Below are positions 52,091 to 61,775 of a stretch of DNA of 64,000 nucleotides, one piece after another. Positions within the stretch are counted from its first letter, which is position 1, and every line of letters begins with the position of its first letter. The position numbers and the translations under genes are program-made. The stretch is from Pirellulaceae bacterium (lineage in GTDB: Bacteria; Planctomycetota; Planctomycetia; Pirellulales; Pirellulaceae), in the NCBI GenBank assembly GCA_028280445.1, contig JANQLU010000129.1:51170-115169 (forward strand), written 5' to 3'. The notes below the pieces were generated by a model that searched no databases, was not told the origin of the DNA, and saw only the letters and a program-made list of their open reading frames with translations.

Positions 52091-53143
52091 CTAGGCAAAT
52101 TGGCTCGTAGGTGCGTTCGAATCCTGGCTTTTATACATTTGGCGGGCAACGCCTGCTGCGCCGACAAAACCAGCTTCACCACCCAGTGTTGCGAACTCGA
52201 TTTTGAGATTTTCGGCGATCACGGGAAAGGTCAATCGAGTAACTTCGGTCCGAATTCTTTCAATGAATTTTCTACCCACGCTCGATGCGTCGCCGCCAAA
52301 ATTCATGGCGCCTCCGAGCACTACCGCATTTGGGTCAATCACATGGACCACGTTCAAGATGCCGACCGCCAGATAATCCGCTGTTTCCAAAATAATCTCA
52401 TTGGCCAGTGCATCACCATTTTCCGCGTGTTGGCAAACATCCAATGCGGTGACTGAACCGCTGTTTTTGATCTCCTGCATCGACGACACGCGTCCGGCCG
52501 CCAACGCTTCGGTGGTACGTTTTGTTACGGCAGTCGCACTGGCATAAGCTTCCAAATGCCCCGACTGACCACAGCCACAAATTCTTGCCTCGGGACGCGT
52601 GTCCACAATTGAATGTCCGATTTCTGCGCCATGGCTGTTTTCGCCATCGATCGACCAATCGGAAATAATGACCCCGCCACCGACACCGGTTCCTAATGTT
52701 AGCAGCACCATGCTGTTGTACTTTTGCGCCGAGCCCAACCAGTACTCTCCAAACGCAGCCGCGTTCGCATCATTGGTGTAGGCAACCGGCTTGCCCAATG
52801 CTTCGGCCAGCGCATCACGAATTGGAAAATAACGCCAGCCAGGTAAATTTGGAGGTGCCAGGATCATTCCTTTGGGAATATCCATCGTGCCGGGAGTTCC
52901 CAAACCGACCGCGGCAATCTCGTCATAAGAAATTTCTTTCGCCGCGCAAACTTGCTTAATTTCTGCAGCCACTCGCTCGATCGCATTCGCGGGACCCAAC
53001 TCTTCCTGGGTCTCAATGTGGCCTGAGTGCAAAATCTCACCGTCGTTTGACACGAAACCAATTTTGATATTCGTACCGCCAACGTCGACACCAATAAAAA
53101 TAGGAGCCGCTGGTGTTTCGTTGTCAGACGATGCGGAAGTCAT
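52091..53143 (-). CDS. ROK-family sugar kinase (probable glucokinase)
   Basis: The 350-residue kinase has the N-terminal phosphate loop IGVDVGGTNIKIGF and VGLGTPGTMD. The catalytic Asp is in TNDANAAAFGEY, and TLGTGVGGGVI follows. The ROK zinc motif reads CGCGQSGHLEAYAS, where the usual third Cys is His. GlcK-like order suggests glucose phosphorylation; ManNAc or other sugars cannot be ruled out. The ATG at 53143 fits the family start. It probably shares a transcript with lepA. Confidence 0.9.
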   Translation of the reverse strand: MTSASSDNETPAAPIFIGVDVGGTNIKIGFVSNDGEILHSGHIETQEELGPANAIERVAAEIKQVCAAKEISYDEIAAVGLGTPGTMDIPKGMILAPPNLPGWRYFPIRDALAEALGKPVAYTNDANAAAFGEYWLGSAQKYNSMVLLTLGTGVGGGVIISDWSIDGENSHGAEIGHSIVDTRPEARICGCGQSGHLEAYASATAVTKRTTEALAAGRVSSMQEIKNSGSVTALDVCQHAENGDALANEIILETADYLAVGILNVVHVIDPNAVVLGGAMNFGGDASSVGRKFIERIRTEVTRLTFPVIAENLKIEFATLGGEAGFVGAAGVARQMYKSQDSNAPTSQFA

Positions 53144-53380
53144 AAAATCGGGCAATTCAAAAAATGGAACAAACCAAGATCTTAGAAAAACAGTAGTTTT
53201 TCGGCAATGCGATTGCATTGTGGATGTCGATTCCGACCGGGATTGGATTTGTGGGAAGCTTTTTCCCCGCAAACAACACAAACACCGCTTTCCTCAAATT
53301 GACAATTGATTTCGGTCGTCCCATGATAATCGGCAGATTGCCCAATGGTTAACCCAATGGTTAAAAAAAGAGTCATCACG

Positions 53381-53863
53381 ATGAATCAATTTTTCAAAGT
53401 AGCCCAAGTTGGTTTGATTTGTTTGTTGTTACCGAGCGTCGTCGTATCACAACAAGATTCGTCAAAAAAATTGGCCGACGAAAAATCAAAAATTAAATCG
53501 CTGCTGAAGACCCAAACCGATAAATGGAATCAGCGAGACCTCGAAGGGTTTATGGCCACGTACTGGAAATCAGAAAAACTAACGTTCAGTTCTCGCGGCG
53601 TTACGACTCGCGGGTGGAAAGCGACTTTGGCCAAGTACAAAAAAAATTATCAGGGCGCCGGCAAAGAAATGGGACACTTGACTTTCGATCAACTTCAAAT
53701 CGATTTGGTCTCTGAGAACATCGCGCTGGTCCTGGGAAATTGGCATTTGAAAATGAAAGACGAGGCCAACAACGCTTCAGGAAATTTTTCGCTCGTACTA
53801 AAAACTTTTGATGGACACTGGAAAATCATCCACGACCATTCGTCTTCGATTCAGAAAAAATAG
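53381..53863 (+). CDS. secreted SnoaL/DUF4440-like (NTF2 fold) protein
   Basis: The 160-residue protein has a signal peptide (FKVAQVGLICLLLPSVVVSQ) and a single NTF2-like cone. Typical motifs are LKTQTDKWNQRDLEGFMATYW near the start and HWKIIHDHSS at the end. Such folds bind small ligands or act as accessory subunits; no function is proved. The ATG at 53381 has AAAGAG upstream; in-frame ATGs at 53345 and 53357 are less likely because they add charged residues before the signal. Confidence 0.85.
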   Translation: MNQFFKVAQVGLICLLLPSVVVSQQDSSKKLADEKSKIKSLLKTQTDKWNQRDLEGFMATYWKSEKLTFSSRGVTTRGWKATLAKYKKNYQGAGKEMGHLTFDQLQIDLVSENIALVLGNWHLKMKDEANNASGNFSLVLKTFDGHWKIIHDHSSSIQKK

Positions 53864-54055
53864 CAAGAGTCTTGGACAAAAAACTGTTTTAATTGGAATA
53901 AATTATCCCGTAATTTTGGGCAAAACTGAAAAAATTTTCAGACAATATCAACTATGCGGCGATAATTTACGCGAATACTGGTGTGCGAACCTGATTGTTT
54001 GACTGACCTCTTTCAAACGACGAAAATACAAATACCACACAACTCCCACCGTTGA

Positions 54056-55366
54056 ATGCAGATGAAACAATTCCGAACGATCATCGGAGCGGTGATTTGG
54101 CTGGTTTTGATTGTGATTGCATTGATTGGAATTCGAAATTGGAATTCTGAAAATCGCAGTGTAGTAACCAACGACATCGCCCGGTTTATGACGCAAAAAC
54201 GAACGCTGGTCAAACTCCAGTTTGACTCCGCCCAAATCATGCGCCGGGGTGATCCCATTTTCATGATCGAAAATGATCAACCAATCCGCATTGGTGAAAT
54301 TGCTCGCGTTGGCTCGATCGATTCAACGGAAATGGATGAAGCCGAAGCACAAGTCGCTTACGCTTATTTCTACGCTCGGTCTCCACGCATTGACGCCAAT
54401 GATTCGTTGACGTTTTATACGACTCCCACGGATATGGGCTGGGTCGTCAAGATGATGCTGTCGCCTGAAAAACGGAAAAAAATTGGCAAGCTCATTACCG
54501 ATGCCTACATCGACCACCAAACTGAAATCATCGCTGCCTTTCGGCCGGTCATCGAAAACGCTTTGCGCGAAGCGATGCCGTTGATCGAGGACGAATTCAG
54601 AATTGCGGTGGAGAAACGACAAGATCGGTTTGCAAAAATTGGCAATCGCTATCGCGAAGAAATCGTCAAAAAACAATTGATTCCGTTGGTTGAAAATGAA
54701 ATCTGGCCGATCGTCCAGACCGAAGCCAAACCGGTGGTCAATAAACTCGGCCAAAAAATTTGGAGCAAAGCGTCGTTGTTGGGTTTTGGCTGGCGCGTGC
54801 TGTACGACGCTTCGCCGCTACCCAAAAAAGAACTTACGAAAAAAGAGTTCAACCGGTTTCTCAAAAAAGATGCGATTCCAATCATCCAGGAAAACATGGA
54901 TGAGCTGATTGATTTACAGCAAGACATTCTGACAAAAGTCGCTAACAACAAACGAGTCCGTGAAGTTGTCGGCAAAAGCATTTTCAAGATCGTCGAAGAC
55001 CCGGAAGTTCAAAAGCTGGTCGTCGAAATTATCGAAGAAGTTTTTGTCAGAAATCCGCGGTTGGTCGGTTTGTTCGAAAAACACTGGCAAAGCGAACAAG
55101 CGCTGGCTGCGATCAATCTGGCCAATGATCGACTGGAACCATGCATCACGGGAATCGGTGAAGAACTGTTTGGTAACCCCGAAGTTGAAATCACGCCTGA
55201 GTTTTCACGAGTATTGCGTTACAAGATTCTCAAAAAAGATAAACGTTGGCTGGAATGGCGACCGGCAAAAATCCGCTCGGATTCGAAGCAGATGACCAAG
55301 GAAATTAAAGTGACCTCGGCCATCGCCGGCACTGAGAATCTATTTCATGTGCCTCGCAAAAAATAG
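54056..55366 (+). CDS. membrane-anchored helical protein paired with an Mla-like transporter
   Basis: The 436-residue protein has one N-terminal membrane segment (IIGAVIWLVLIVIALIGIRNW, about 9-29). A short beta-rich region around 40-85 includes RRGDPIFMIENDQPIRIGEIARVG. A long charged alpha-helical body without known motifs follows. The small beta region is loosely like an MCE/MlaD strand set, but I cannot claim homology. It ends 9 nt before the MlaF-MlaE fusion, so it probably supplies the periplasmic part of that lipid transporter. Confidence 0.75.
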   Translation: MQMKQFRTIIGAVIWLVLIVIALIGIRNWNSENRSVVTNDIARFMTQKRTLVKLQFDSAQIMRRGDPIFMIENDQPIRIGEIARVGSIDSTEMDEAEAQVAYAYFYARSPRIDANDSLTFYTTPTDMGWVVKMMLSPEKRKKIGKLITDAYIDHQTEIIAAFRPVIENALREAMPLIEDEFRIAVEKRQDRFAKIGNRYREEIVKKQLIPLVENEIWPIVQTEAKPVVNKLGQKIWSKASLLGFGWRVLYDASPLPKKELTKKEFNRFLKKDAIPIIQENMDELIDLQQDILTKVANNKRVREVVGKSIFKIVEDPEVQKLVVEIIEEVFVRNPRLVGLFEKHWQSEQALAAINLANDRLEPCITGIGEELFGNPEVEITPEFSRVLRYKILKKDKRWLEWRPAKIRSDSKQMTKEIKVTSAIAGTENLFHVPRKK

Positions 55367-55375
55367 TGCCGGAGC

Positions 55376-56992
55376 ATGGTGTTGAACGAATCCCTGTCCA
55401 ATTCGAAAAATGGTAATGCGCTGGGATCTCCTGCCGCTGCGGCTCAGGGGATCCAACTCAGTGATCTGTCGATCACCGCGGGAAACCGTGAATTGTTGAA
55501 CGACGCCAACGCCACGTTTAACCCCGGCGAAATCACAATCATCGTTGGACCCAGTGGTGTTGGCAAATCCATTTTGCTGCGGATCATTGCAGGTTTGCTC
55601 GGTCACCATGGCCACGATGGAATTCAGTATTCTGGAACGGTTACCATCGATTCGAAACCCGTTCGACATGGCGCGGTGGGCGTCGTGTTTCAGGCTTTTG
55701 CATTGTTTGACGAGCTTTCGCCACGGAACAATATTCGGTTTGCACGAGATCATGATCATGGCAAAGGGTCTGCGTCGATTGATGAGCTGACCAGTCAGTT
55801 GAAAATTCCAACCAACGTGCCCACCAGTCGACTGAGCGGCGGGCAACGACAACGGCTGGCCATCGCCCGCGCGTTGGCATTTAATCCGCCTGCGATCTTG
55901 TTCGATGAGCCGACATCGGGCCTGGATCCGTCAACGGGTCGTCAGGTAGCTCAGTTGATCCGCGATACGCACGACAAGTTTCAAAAAACTTCCGTAATCG
56001 TCACACACGACTACGAAACACTGGTCCCGATCGCCGACCGCGTGATCGTCTTGAACCCATCTAACAAATCGTTGGAGGAAGTACCGCGCGAAAAATGGGA
56101 AGAGTTGGAAACGTTGCTTGCTCCCATGTCGAAAACCGTCACTTTGCGAGACGAAGAAACAGAGTCGGCGGAAAACATTTTGAGCCGCTCCGCTACCGGA
56201 TTTTTTGGTGGAACAACGCGGTGCGTCGAAAGCGTATTGTTGGGTGCGGCCAGCTTGCTTCCGATCTGGAAGAGTCTCAAATGGGGAGCTCGATACCTGG
56301 CCCATTATGCACGGTTGATCGCCGGACCAACGGCATGGTTTTATTTGATGATGGCCGGCATCATTGTCGGGTTCGTCACGACGCATTTCACTTTTCAATT
56401 TTTGCCGTTTGGCAGTTACACCGAACCACTGTTGGACGACGATCTCCTGTTGGCCATCGGATTTGCACTTTACCGGATCTTTGTACCGATCATTGCGACG
56501 GTGTTGATCGCCGCGCGATGTGGGGCTGCCGTCACATCGGATGTGGGCAGTAAACAATATGGCAACCAGAATGATGCGCTGCTGACGTTTGGTGTAAAAC
56601 CACGCTCGTATCTGCTGACACCGATTATGTTTTCATTCCTGATTGGTACGCCGTTTTTGACGTTGATTGCGTTTATGGCAGCCAAATATACGAGCTTGAT
56701 TGCGTTCACCGTCACGCACCCGCACCATGGGCCAGATTTCTGGGACTTCCATTTTCATCGTCGCCTGAGAACCTTGGGTCAGCCGCTGTATGATGGAACA
56801 GGATGGTTGATGTTAAAACTGGTCAGCTGCGGTTTTGGGATTGCAATCATCTCTTATTTTCAAGGGAAACGAAGTAAGAATTCCACAACCGATGTCAGTC
56901 GAAGTGTCACGGCCACGATTCTTTGGGCAACACTTTTTGTATTGACCATTCATTTCATTTTCGCGTTTTTCGAATTCAAGGCGATTGGTTAA
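55376..56992 (+). CDS. MlaF-MlaE fusion: ABC transporter ATPase joined to lipid permease
   Basis: The 538-residue protein joins two usually separate subunits. Residues 25-250 are an ABC ATPase with Walker A GPSGVGKS (58-65), the signature LSGGQRQRLAIARAL and Walker B ILFDEPTSGLDPS. A linker follows. The C-terminal half is an MlaE-type permease with GAARCGAAVTSDVGSKQYGNQNDALLTFGV-like sequence and about five membrane segments. Mla systems move phospholipids between outer and inner membranes. GGAG precedes the ATG. It pairs with the preceding membrane protein. Confidence 0.9.
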   Translation: MVLNESLSNSKNGNALGSPAAAAQGIQLSDLSITAGNRELLNDANATFNPGEITIIVGPSGVGKSILLRIIAGLLGHHGHDGIQYSGTVTIDSKPVRHGAVGVVFQAFALFDELSPRNNIRFARDHDHGKGSASIDELTSQLKIPTNVPTSRLSGGQRQRLAIARALAFNPPAILFDEPTSGLDPSTGRQVAQLIRDTHDKFQKTSVIVTHDYETLVPIADRVIVLNPSNKSLEEVPREKWEELETLLAPMSKTVTLRDEETESAENILSRSATGFFGGTTRCVESVLLGAASLLPIWKSLKWGARYLAHYARLIAGPTAWFYLMMAGIIVGFVTTHFTFQFLPFGSYTEPLLDDDLLLAIGFALYRIFVPIIATVLIAARCGAAVTSDVGSKQYGNQNDALLTFGVKPRSYLLTPIMFSFLIGTPFLTLIAFMAAKYTSLIAFTVTHPHHGPDFWDFHFHRRLRTLGQPLYDGTGWLMLKLVSCGFGIAIISYFQGKRSKNSTTDVSRSVTATILWATLFVLTIHFIFAFFEFKAIG

Positions 56993-57037
56993 CGTAGGTG
57001 CCGAGCCGGTATTGGGACGGCCATGGAAATGCCACCA

Positions 57038-57106
57038 GTGAGCGGCAAGGCGCTAGCCGCCGGTACGAAGCATCAATGAACCGGCGGCTAGCGCCTTGCC
57101 GCTCAC
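57038..57106. repeat. type D palindromic repeat, intact copy
   Basis: GTGAGCGGCAAGGCGCTAGC continues through CGCCGGTACGAAGC. The inverted arm reads AACCGGCGGCTAGCGCCTTG and ends CCGCTCAC. It is the intact reference for the broken copy at 63862. Confidence 0.9.
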
Positions 57107-57180
57107 AAGATCTGGCTCACGCAGAGCCGCAGAGACAAAAGAATAACCTCTCACCTACAACCTCTCACCTACAACCTCCC

Positions 57181-57711
57181 CTAATATTGAATCAAGCTAA
57201 ACACGCGATTGGGTTTGATTCGTTCGCGGCCTTCGAGAAAACCCAGTTCGATCAAGAAAGCGCATTCAACAATCTCGGCATCACAAGCTTCTAACATGGC
57301 GCAACAGGCATTGACCGTTCCACCGGTGGCCAACAAATCGTCGACCACGAGCACTTTTTGTCCGGCTTGAACGCCGTCGATATGCATCTCTAACGTGTCG
57401 GTGCCGTACTCCAGTTCATAGCTATACGAATGTCGTTCGTAAGGCAGCTTGCCCGGTTTGCGAATCGGTACAAATCCAATCCCCAATTCCAGTGCCAGTG
57501 GCGCGGCGAAAATAAACCCCCGCGCCTCGGCGGCCACAATCAAGTCGATTTTTACATCGCGATAATGATCTGCCATTCGCTGGATGGCAAACCGAAACGC
57601 GTCGGGATGTGACAACAATGGCGTGATATCTTTGAACACAATTCCCGGCTTTGGAAAATCGGGAACATCGCGAATGTATTCGGATAACTCAATAGAAGCT
57701 GACTGGGACAC
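57181..57711 (-). CDS. apt: adenine phosphoribosyltransferase
   Basis: The 176-residue salvage enzyme makes AMP from adenine and PRPP. It starts LSEYIRDVPDFPKPGIVFKDITPLL and has the adenine-side AAEARGFIFAAPLALELG and the PRPP loop VLVVDDLLATGGTVNACCAML. Length and motifs are typical. The start is GTG, with a weak upstream site. It is divergent from nothing close; a membrane protein gene lies 101 nt upstream on the same strand. Confidence 0.96.
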   Translation of the reverse strand: MSQSASIELSEYIRDVPDFPKPGIVFKDITPLLSHPDAFRFAIQRMADHYRDVKIDLIVAAEARGFIFAAPLALELGIGFVPIRKPGKLPYERHSYSYELEYGTDTLEMHIDGVQAGQKVLVVDDLLATGGTVNACCAMLEACDAEIVECAFLIELGFLEGRERIKPNRVFSLIQY

Positions 57712-57812
57712 GATCTCATCTCAAAAGGGAAATACTGTTTTCAGCATTATCGCAAACTCAAAGCTCAGCGATACCACCCGTGGTGTTCAAACCAAATGAT
57801 CAGCGAGACACA

Positions 57813-58349
57813 CTACCGACGACGGTATCGTGAGCTATTCGGCGGACGGTATTCGTAGTTCTTGATTTTCCACTGGCCACCAATTTTGATCAGGTCCAAC
57901 TTGATATCAACTTTTCCGTTGCCTTTCCCTTCGGGGGATTCACGAACAGACACAAGAACTGGAAATTCGACGATTGCGGACGTTTCACTCAAATGACTGA
58001 ATACCGGTCTTTGCGAAACGAAACAAGTTGTAAACTCGCATTGCGGCATTAACCATTCGATGTCGCTCGTGACCTCTGGATTTCCTGGCGCGACCCGATC
58101 CAAAACTCCTTGCATGTTGTTGTTACGCACGTTCCAAGCAAGTTCTTTTACCAGCCGTTCGACGCCTTCACGATCGGTCACGATCATTTTCTCGACCAGA
58201 AAAAAACCAAAACCGGAGACCAAAGCGATAATGGCAAACAATGCGAATCTGCCGTTTTGCGTTTGGTGGTAGAGAAAGCCAAAAATCACAACTAAAAACA
58301 GCGCTGTTGCGCACAGCCAAAAAGGATTTTCAGTAATCCAGGTCATCAT
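57813..58349 (-). CDS. membrane protein with NTF2-like periplasmic tail, unknown function
   Basis: The 178-residue protein has two hydrophobic segments (about 8-28 and 37-55), followed by a 115-residue soluble domain. Its end, IKLDLIKIGGQWKIKNYEYRP, resembles NTF2/Tim44-like folds. A short loop suggests a small anchored protein. Several ATGs cluster at the start; 58349 is best placed after GGGAAGG. No clear homologue is known to me. Confidence 0.7.
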   Translation of the reverse strand: MMTWITENPFWLCATALFLVVIFGFLYHQTQNGRFALFAIIALVSGFGFFLVEKMIVTDREGVERLVKELAWNVRNNNMQGVLDRVAPGNPEVTSDIEWLMPQCEFTTCFVSQRPVFSHLSETSAIVEFPVLVSVRESPEGKGNGKVDIKLDLIKIGGQWKIKNYEYRPPNSSRYRRR

Positions 58350-58427
58350 CCCCATCCTTCCCACTTAACTGACCGATGTTGCGACGAGGCTGCAAACAAA
58401 TATACGTACGGAGAGTTCGTCGTCGAC

Positions 58428-58793
58428 TTACCCGCCATTGGAACCGACCCGCTGGCCCGTCCGTTTATTTCCAAATTCCTCGTAATTGTCAGATCGATTT
58501 AGCCGGTCGCGCACCAGGAAAAACGCGCCGACACAAATCCCGACAAACAAAATGAAGTACAGAAAAATCATCTTGGATCGACTGGACACCTGCTCGGTAC
58601 TGGTCGATTTGGCCGTTTCTGGAGAATTTTTGCCCGCGATTCCGACCGCACGATTGGCGTTTTCCTCAAGTTTTTTGCTGATGGTTTCGTGGGTCAAAAA
58701 CAACATTGCCAAACCGAACCCACAAAAAACGACGATCCAGAATCCCGCTGAATCGGTGATCGCTCGTCGATTTTTGGTTGTGTGATCGGTCAT
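58428..58793 (-). CDS. small two-TM membrane protein, unknown function
   Basis: The 121-residue protein has two membrane segments (AGFWIVVFCGFGLAMLFL near 15-33 and MIFLYFILFVGICVGAFFLV near 74-93) with charged loops between. The C-terminal tail is basic with Asn/Gly. Its ATG overlaps the end of the enolase gene by four bases (ATGA), so it is translated as part of the eno transcript. The function is unknown. Confidence 0.75.
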   Translation of the reverse strand: MTDHTTKNRRAITDSAGFWIVVFCGFGLAMLFLTHETISKKLEENANRAVGIAGKNSPETAKSTSTEQVSSRSKMIFLYFILFVGICVGAFFLVRDRLNRSDNYEEFGNKRTGQRVGSNGG

Positions 58794-60073
58794 CGGTTGT
58801 TGCCAAACAATGTTCCACCATAAATGGCGGCCTTGCCTAAATCTTCCTCGATACGCAGCAATTGATTGTACTTGGCCATTCGATCACTGCGAGATGCAGA
58901 GCCCGTTTTGATTTGCCCGGTGTTCAAGGCAACCGCTAAATCGGCAATCGTGGCGTCTTCAGTTTCACCGCTGCGATGACTGGTGACACTGGTGTAGCCG
59001 TGGCGACCGGCCAAATGGATCGCTTCGATCGTCTCGGTCAGCGTTCCAATTTGATTAACTTTGATCAAGATGCTATTGGCAATTCCTTCATCAATTCCTT
59101 TTTGCAATCGTTTGGTGTTGGTGACGAACAAATCATCGCCGACCAGCTGAACTCGGTCACCGACGCGATCCGTCAACGCTTTCCAGCCAGCCCAATCATC
59201 TTCGCTGCAACCGTCTTCGATCGAACAAATTGGGTACTTGTCCGCCCAATCTGCCAAAAAGCCGACCATCTCATCCGAACTCAACTCCTTGCCATCGATC
59301 TTGTACCGGCCGGTTTCCGTGTTGTAAAACTCGGTTGCTGCAACATCCAATGCAATTTGAACTTGATCGCCAAGTTGATATCCCGATTTTTCGATCGCAC
59401 TGCAGATTAAATCGAGCGCCTCGACATTGCTTCCCAAATCAGGTGCAAACCCGCCTTCGTCTCCGACGGCCGTATTGAGTTTTTTGTCTTGCAGGACTTT
59501 TTTGAGGTTGTGGAAAATTTCGACGCCACAACGTAGCGCGTCGCTGAACGTATCAAAGCCCAACGGCATCACCATAAACTCTTGGACATCGACAGAATTA
59601 TCTGCGTGCTCACCGCCGTTAATAATATTCATCATCGGCGCCGGTAAAACGCGTGCGGCCGCGCCACCGAGGTAGCGGTACAGTGGTTGATGAGAGGAAA
59701 CTGCTGCTGCTTTCGCAACCGCTAACGACACACCCAACATTGCATTGGCACCAAGTTTTGATTTGTTGTCAGTGCCATCAAGTTCCAACAACGTCGAGTC
59801 CACTTCCGTTTGCTCAGAAGCGGGAAAGCCTTCGAGTTCCGGCGCAATCACGTCGTTGATATTGGCGACGGCTTTGGTGACACCTTTGCCCAAAAATACG
59901 GACTTGTCGCCGTCACGCATTTCGAGAGCTTCATGAGCTCCGGTACTTGCGCCACTGGGGACGGCCGCACGTCCAAACGCTCCATCGTCCAGTAAAACTT
60001 CTACTTCAACCGTTGGGTTTCCACGACTATCCAGAATTTGACGACCGCGAATTCCGGCAATGGAATCATTCAT
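58790..60073 (-). CDS. eno: enolase
   Basis: The 427-residue glycolytic enzyme converts 2-phosphoglycerate to phosphoenolpyruvate. Motifs are ILDSRGNPTVEVEV, GVSLAVAKAAA, the metal and lid residues in EGGFAPDLGSN, SIEDGCSEDDW, LVGDDLFVTNTKRL, KVNQIGTLTETIEAI with the catalytic Lys, and SHRSGETEDATIADLAVA near the end. It is complete and of normal length. It is co-transcribed with the small membrane protein. Confidence 0.98.
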   Translation of the reverse strand: MNDSIAGIRGRQILDSRGNPTVEVEVLLDDGAFGRAAVPSGASTGAHEALEMRDGDKSVFLGKGVTKAVANINDVIAPELEGFPASEQTEVDSTLLELDGTDNKSKLGANAMLGVSLAVAKAAAVSSHQPLYRYLGGAAARVLPAPMMNIINGGEHADNSVDVQEFMVMPLGFDTFSDALRCGVEIFHNLKKVLQDKKLNTAVGDEGGFAPDLGSNVEALDLICSAIEKSGYQLGDQVQIALDVAATEFYNTETGRYKIDGKELSSDEMVGFLADWADKYPICSIEDGCSEDDWAGWKALTDRVGDRVQLVGDDLFVTNTKRLQKGIDEGIANSILIKVNQIGTLTETIEAIHLAGRHGYTSVTSHRSGETEDATIADLAVALNTGQIKTGSASRSDRMAKYNQLLRIEEDLGKAAIYGGTLFGNNR

Positions 60074-60246
60074 TACGTTACCTTTTTTCTCTCAAATACA
60101 GATGGTTCAGCGATAGTTTGGCATAGAACTTTTTTCGCTTCTAGGGTGCTTCAGCGCTGACCTTCGCCAAAACGGCACCTAGGAACTTGGCGCCGAAATT
60201 CATAAATTGGAGCGATAGTTTAATCCAAGATTTCGAGGGTTGTCAG

Positions 60247-60840
60247 TTGTTTACGGGATTGGTCGAAGACGTCGGAGTGGTCCACGAAATCGTCAATAAC
60301 GATGTCGGCGCGACATTGCGAATTGAAAGCGCATTGATCAGTTCCGATGTGAAAATTGGCGACAGTATTTGCATCAATGGTTGCTGTTTAACGGTGGTCG
60401 CCATTGATGATGATGTGATGAGTTTCGAAGCGGGAACGGAAACATTGAGCCGAACCAACCTCGGTCAACTGAGTCTTTCCTCCAATGTTAATCTTGAACG
60501 ATCCCTGCGCCCGACTGATCGTATGGGGGGACATTTTGTTTCCGGTCACGTCGATGCGGTCGGAGAGGTCGCAGAACGAAATGACGAAGGTGATTGGGCG
60601 GAGTTTTGGTTTGCCGTCCCCATGGAATTGACGCAACAGATGGCCAGCAAAGGGTCGGTGGCCGTCGACGGCATTAGCTTAACACTGGTCGACGTAAAAT
60701 CCGATCGATTCAGCGTCGCTCTGATCCCGCATACCTTGGAAAACACGACACTCGGGCAACGGCAAATTGGTGATCAAGTAAATATTGAAACAGATATTCT
60801 GGCAAAATACGTTCAAAAACAACTTCAAGGCATTCGGTAA
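60247..60840 (+). CDS. ribE: riboflavin synthase alpha chain
   Basis: The 197-residue trimeric enzyme dismutates two lumazines to riboflavin. The start is TTG at 60247 (FTGLVEDVG follows), with GAGGG 6-7 bases upstream. The family almost always begins MFTG, which fixes this start. Two lumazine-binding repeats are visible: SICINGCCLTVV with GHFVSGHVDAVGEV, and SVAVDGISLTLVDV with the last GDQVNIETDILAKYVQK. It lies 14 nt upstream of rsmA. Confidence 0.95.
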   Translation: MFTGLVEDVGVVHEIVNNDVGATLRIESALISSDVKIGDSICINGCCLTVVAIDDDVMSFEAGTETLSRTNLGQLSLSSNVNLERSLRPTDRMGGHFVSGHVDAVGEVAERNDEGDWAEFWFAVPMELTQQMASKGSVAVDGISLTLVDVKSDRFSVALIPHTLENTTLGQRQIGDQVNIETDILAKYVQKQLQGIR

Positions 60841-60854
60841 GAAAAATTAAACTT

Positions 60855-61769
60855 ATGAAAGCTAGTCGACAAACCATTTCTTACCTGACCAAACGCTTCG
60901 AAGAGGTTGGGCTGAGTCCCAATAAAAAACACGGCCAAAATTTTCTGATCGATCTGAATATCGTCGAACTTTTGGCGCGGTCCGCTCAAATCACTCCCGA
61001 AGATGTCGTTTTAGAAGTCGGCACGGGAACCGGGGGACTGACCGCGTTGTTGGCTCCGCAAGCCGCCCATATTGTCACGGTCGAGATTGATCAATACCTG
61101 CACCAGATCGCGCGCGAAGAACTCGAATCGTTTGACAATATCACGATGCTCAAGCAGGATGCTCTCAAAAACAAAAATAAAATCGCGCCGAATGTTATCG
61201 AAACAATTCAATATCATCTCGACAAAATTCCGGGCAGCCGGTTTGTCGTCGCGGCCAATCTGCCCTACAACATCGCGACGCCGTTGATTTCAAACCTGAT
61301 GCGAACCGAAGTTGTTCCTGAAACGATGACGGTTACGATTCAAAAAGAATTGGCCGATCGCATTGTCGCAAAACCGCGAACCAAAGATTACAGTTCGCTT
61401 AGTGTCTGGATGCAAAGTCTGTGTGACATCGAAATTGTTCGCGTTCTGGCACCCTCGGTGTTCTGGCCGCGCCCGAAAGTCGATTCGGCGATTATTCATA
61501 TCGTGCATCGCCCTGATAAACGGGACAAAATCACTGACATCGCGTTTTACCATGAATTTGTCCGTGCGTTGTTTTTTCATCGACGAAAATTTTTGCGCAG
61601 CGTGTTGATTAGCGCTTTCAAAAATCGACTTGAAAAACCTCATATCGATCAAGTGATGCAGCAAATGAACATGGAGCCCGAAACCCGTGCCGAAGAGTTA
61701 GCGGTGGAAACGATTTTGGAAATGGCAGAGTTGTTTCGACAGTTGGAAATGTCGCTATCACAGAGTTGA
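60855..61769 (+). CDS. rsmA: 16S rRNA dimethyladenosine transferase (RsmA/KsgA)
   Basis: The 304-residue SAM enzyme dimethylates two adjacent adenines near the 16S 3' end. Motifs are GQNFLIDLNIVELL, VLEVGTGTGGLT for SAM, FVVAANLPYNIATPLI (the N-L-P-Y catalytic motif), and VFWPRPKVDSAIIHI. The length is slightly above the family norm because of inserts. It is co-transcribed with riboflavin synthase. Confidence 0.96.
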   Translation: MKASRQTISYLTKRFEEVGLSPNKKHGQNFLIDLNIVELLARSAQITPEDVVLEVGTGTGGLTALLAPQAAHIVTVEIDQYLHQIAREELESFDNITMLKQDALKNKNKIAPNVIETIQYHLDKIPGSRFVVAANLPYNIATPLISNLMRTEVVPETMTVTIQKELADRIVAKPRTKDYSSLSVWMQSLCDIEIVRVLAPSVFWPRPKVDSAIIHIVHRPDKRDKITDIAFYHEFVRALFFHRRKFLRSVLISAFKNRLEKPHIDQVMQQMNMEPETRAEELAVETILEMAELFRQLEMSLSQS

Positions 61770-61775
61770 TTGAAA

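Noticed and set aside
52105..52125. tRNA T-loop-like string GTTCGAATCC
   Set aside because: It is inside the ROK kinase coding region, and no acceptor stem or anticodon arm can be formed around it.
57038..57106. CRISPR-like repeats
   Set aside because: The palindromes are dispersed singly through the window, without regular spacers or cas genes.
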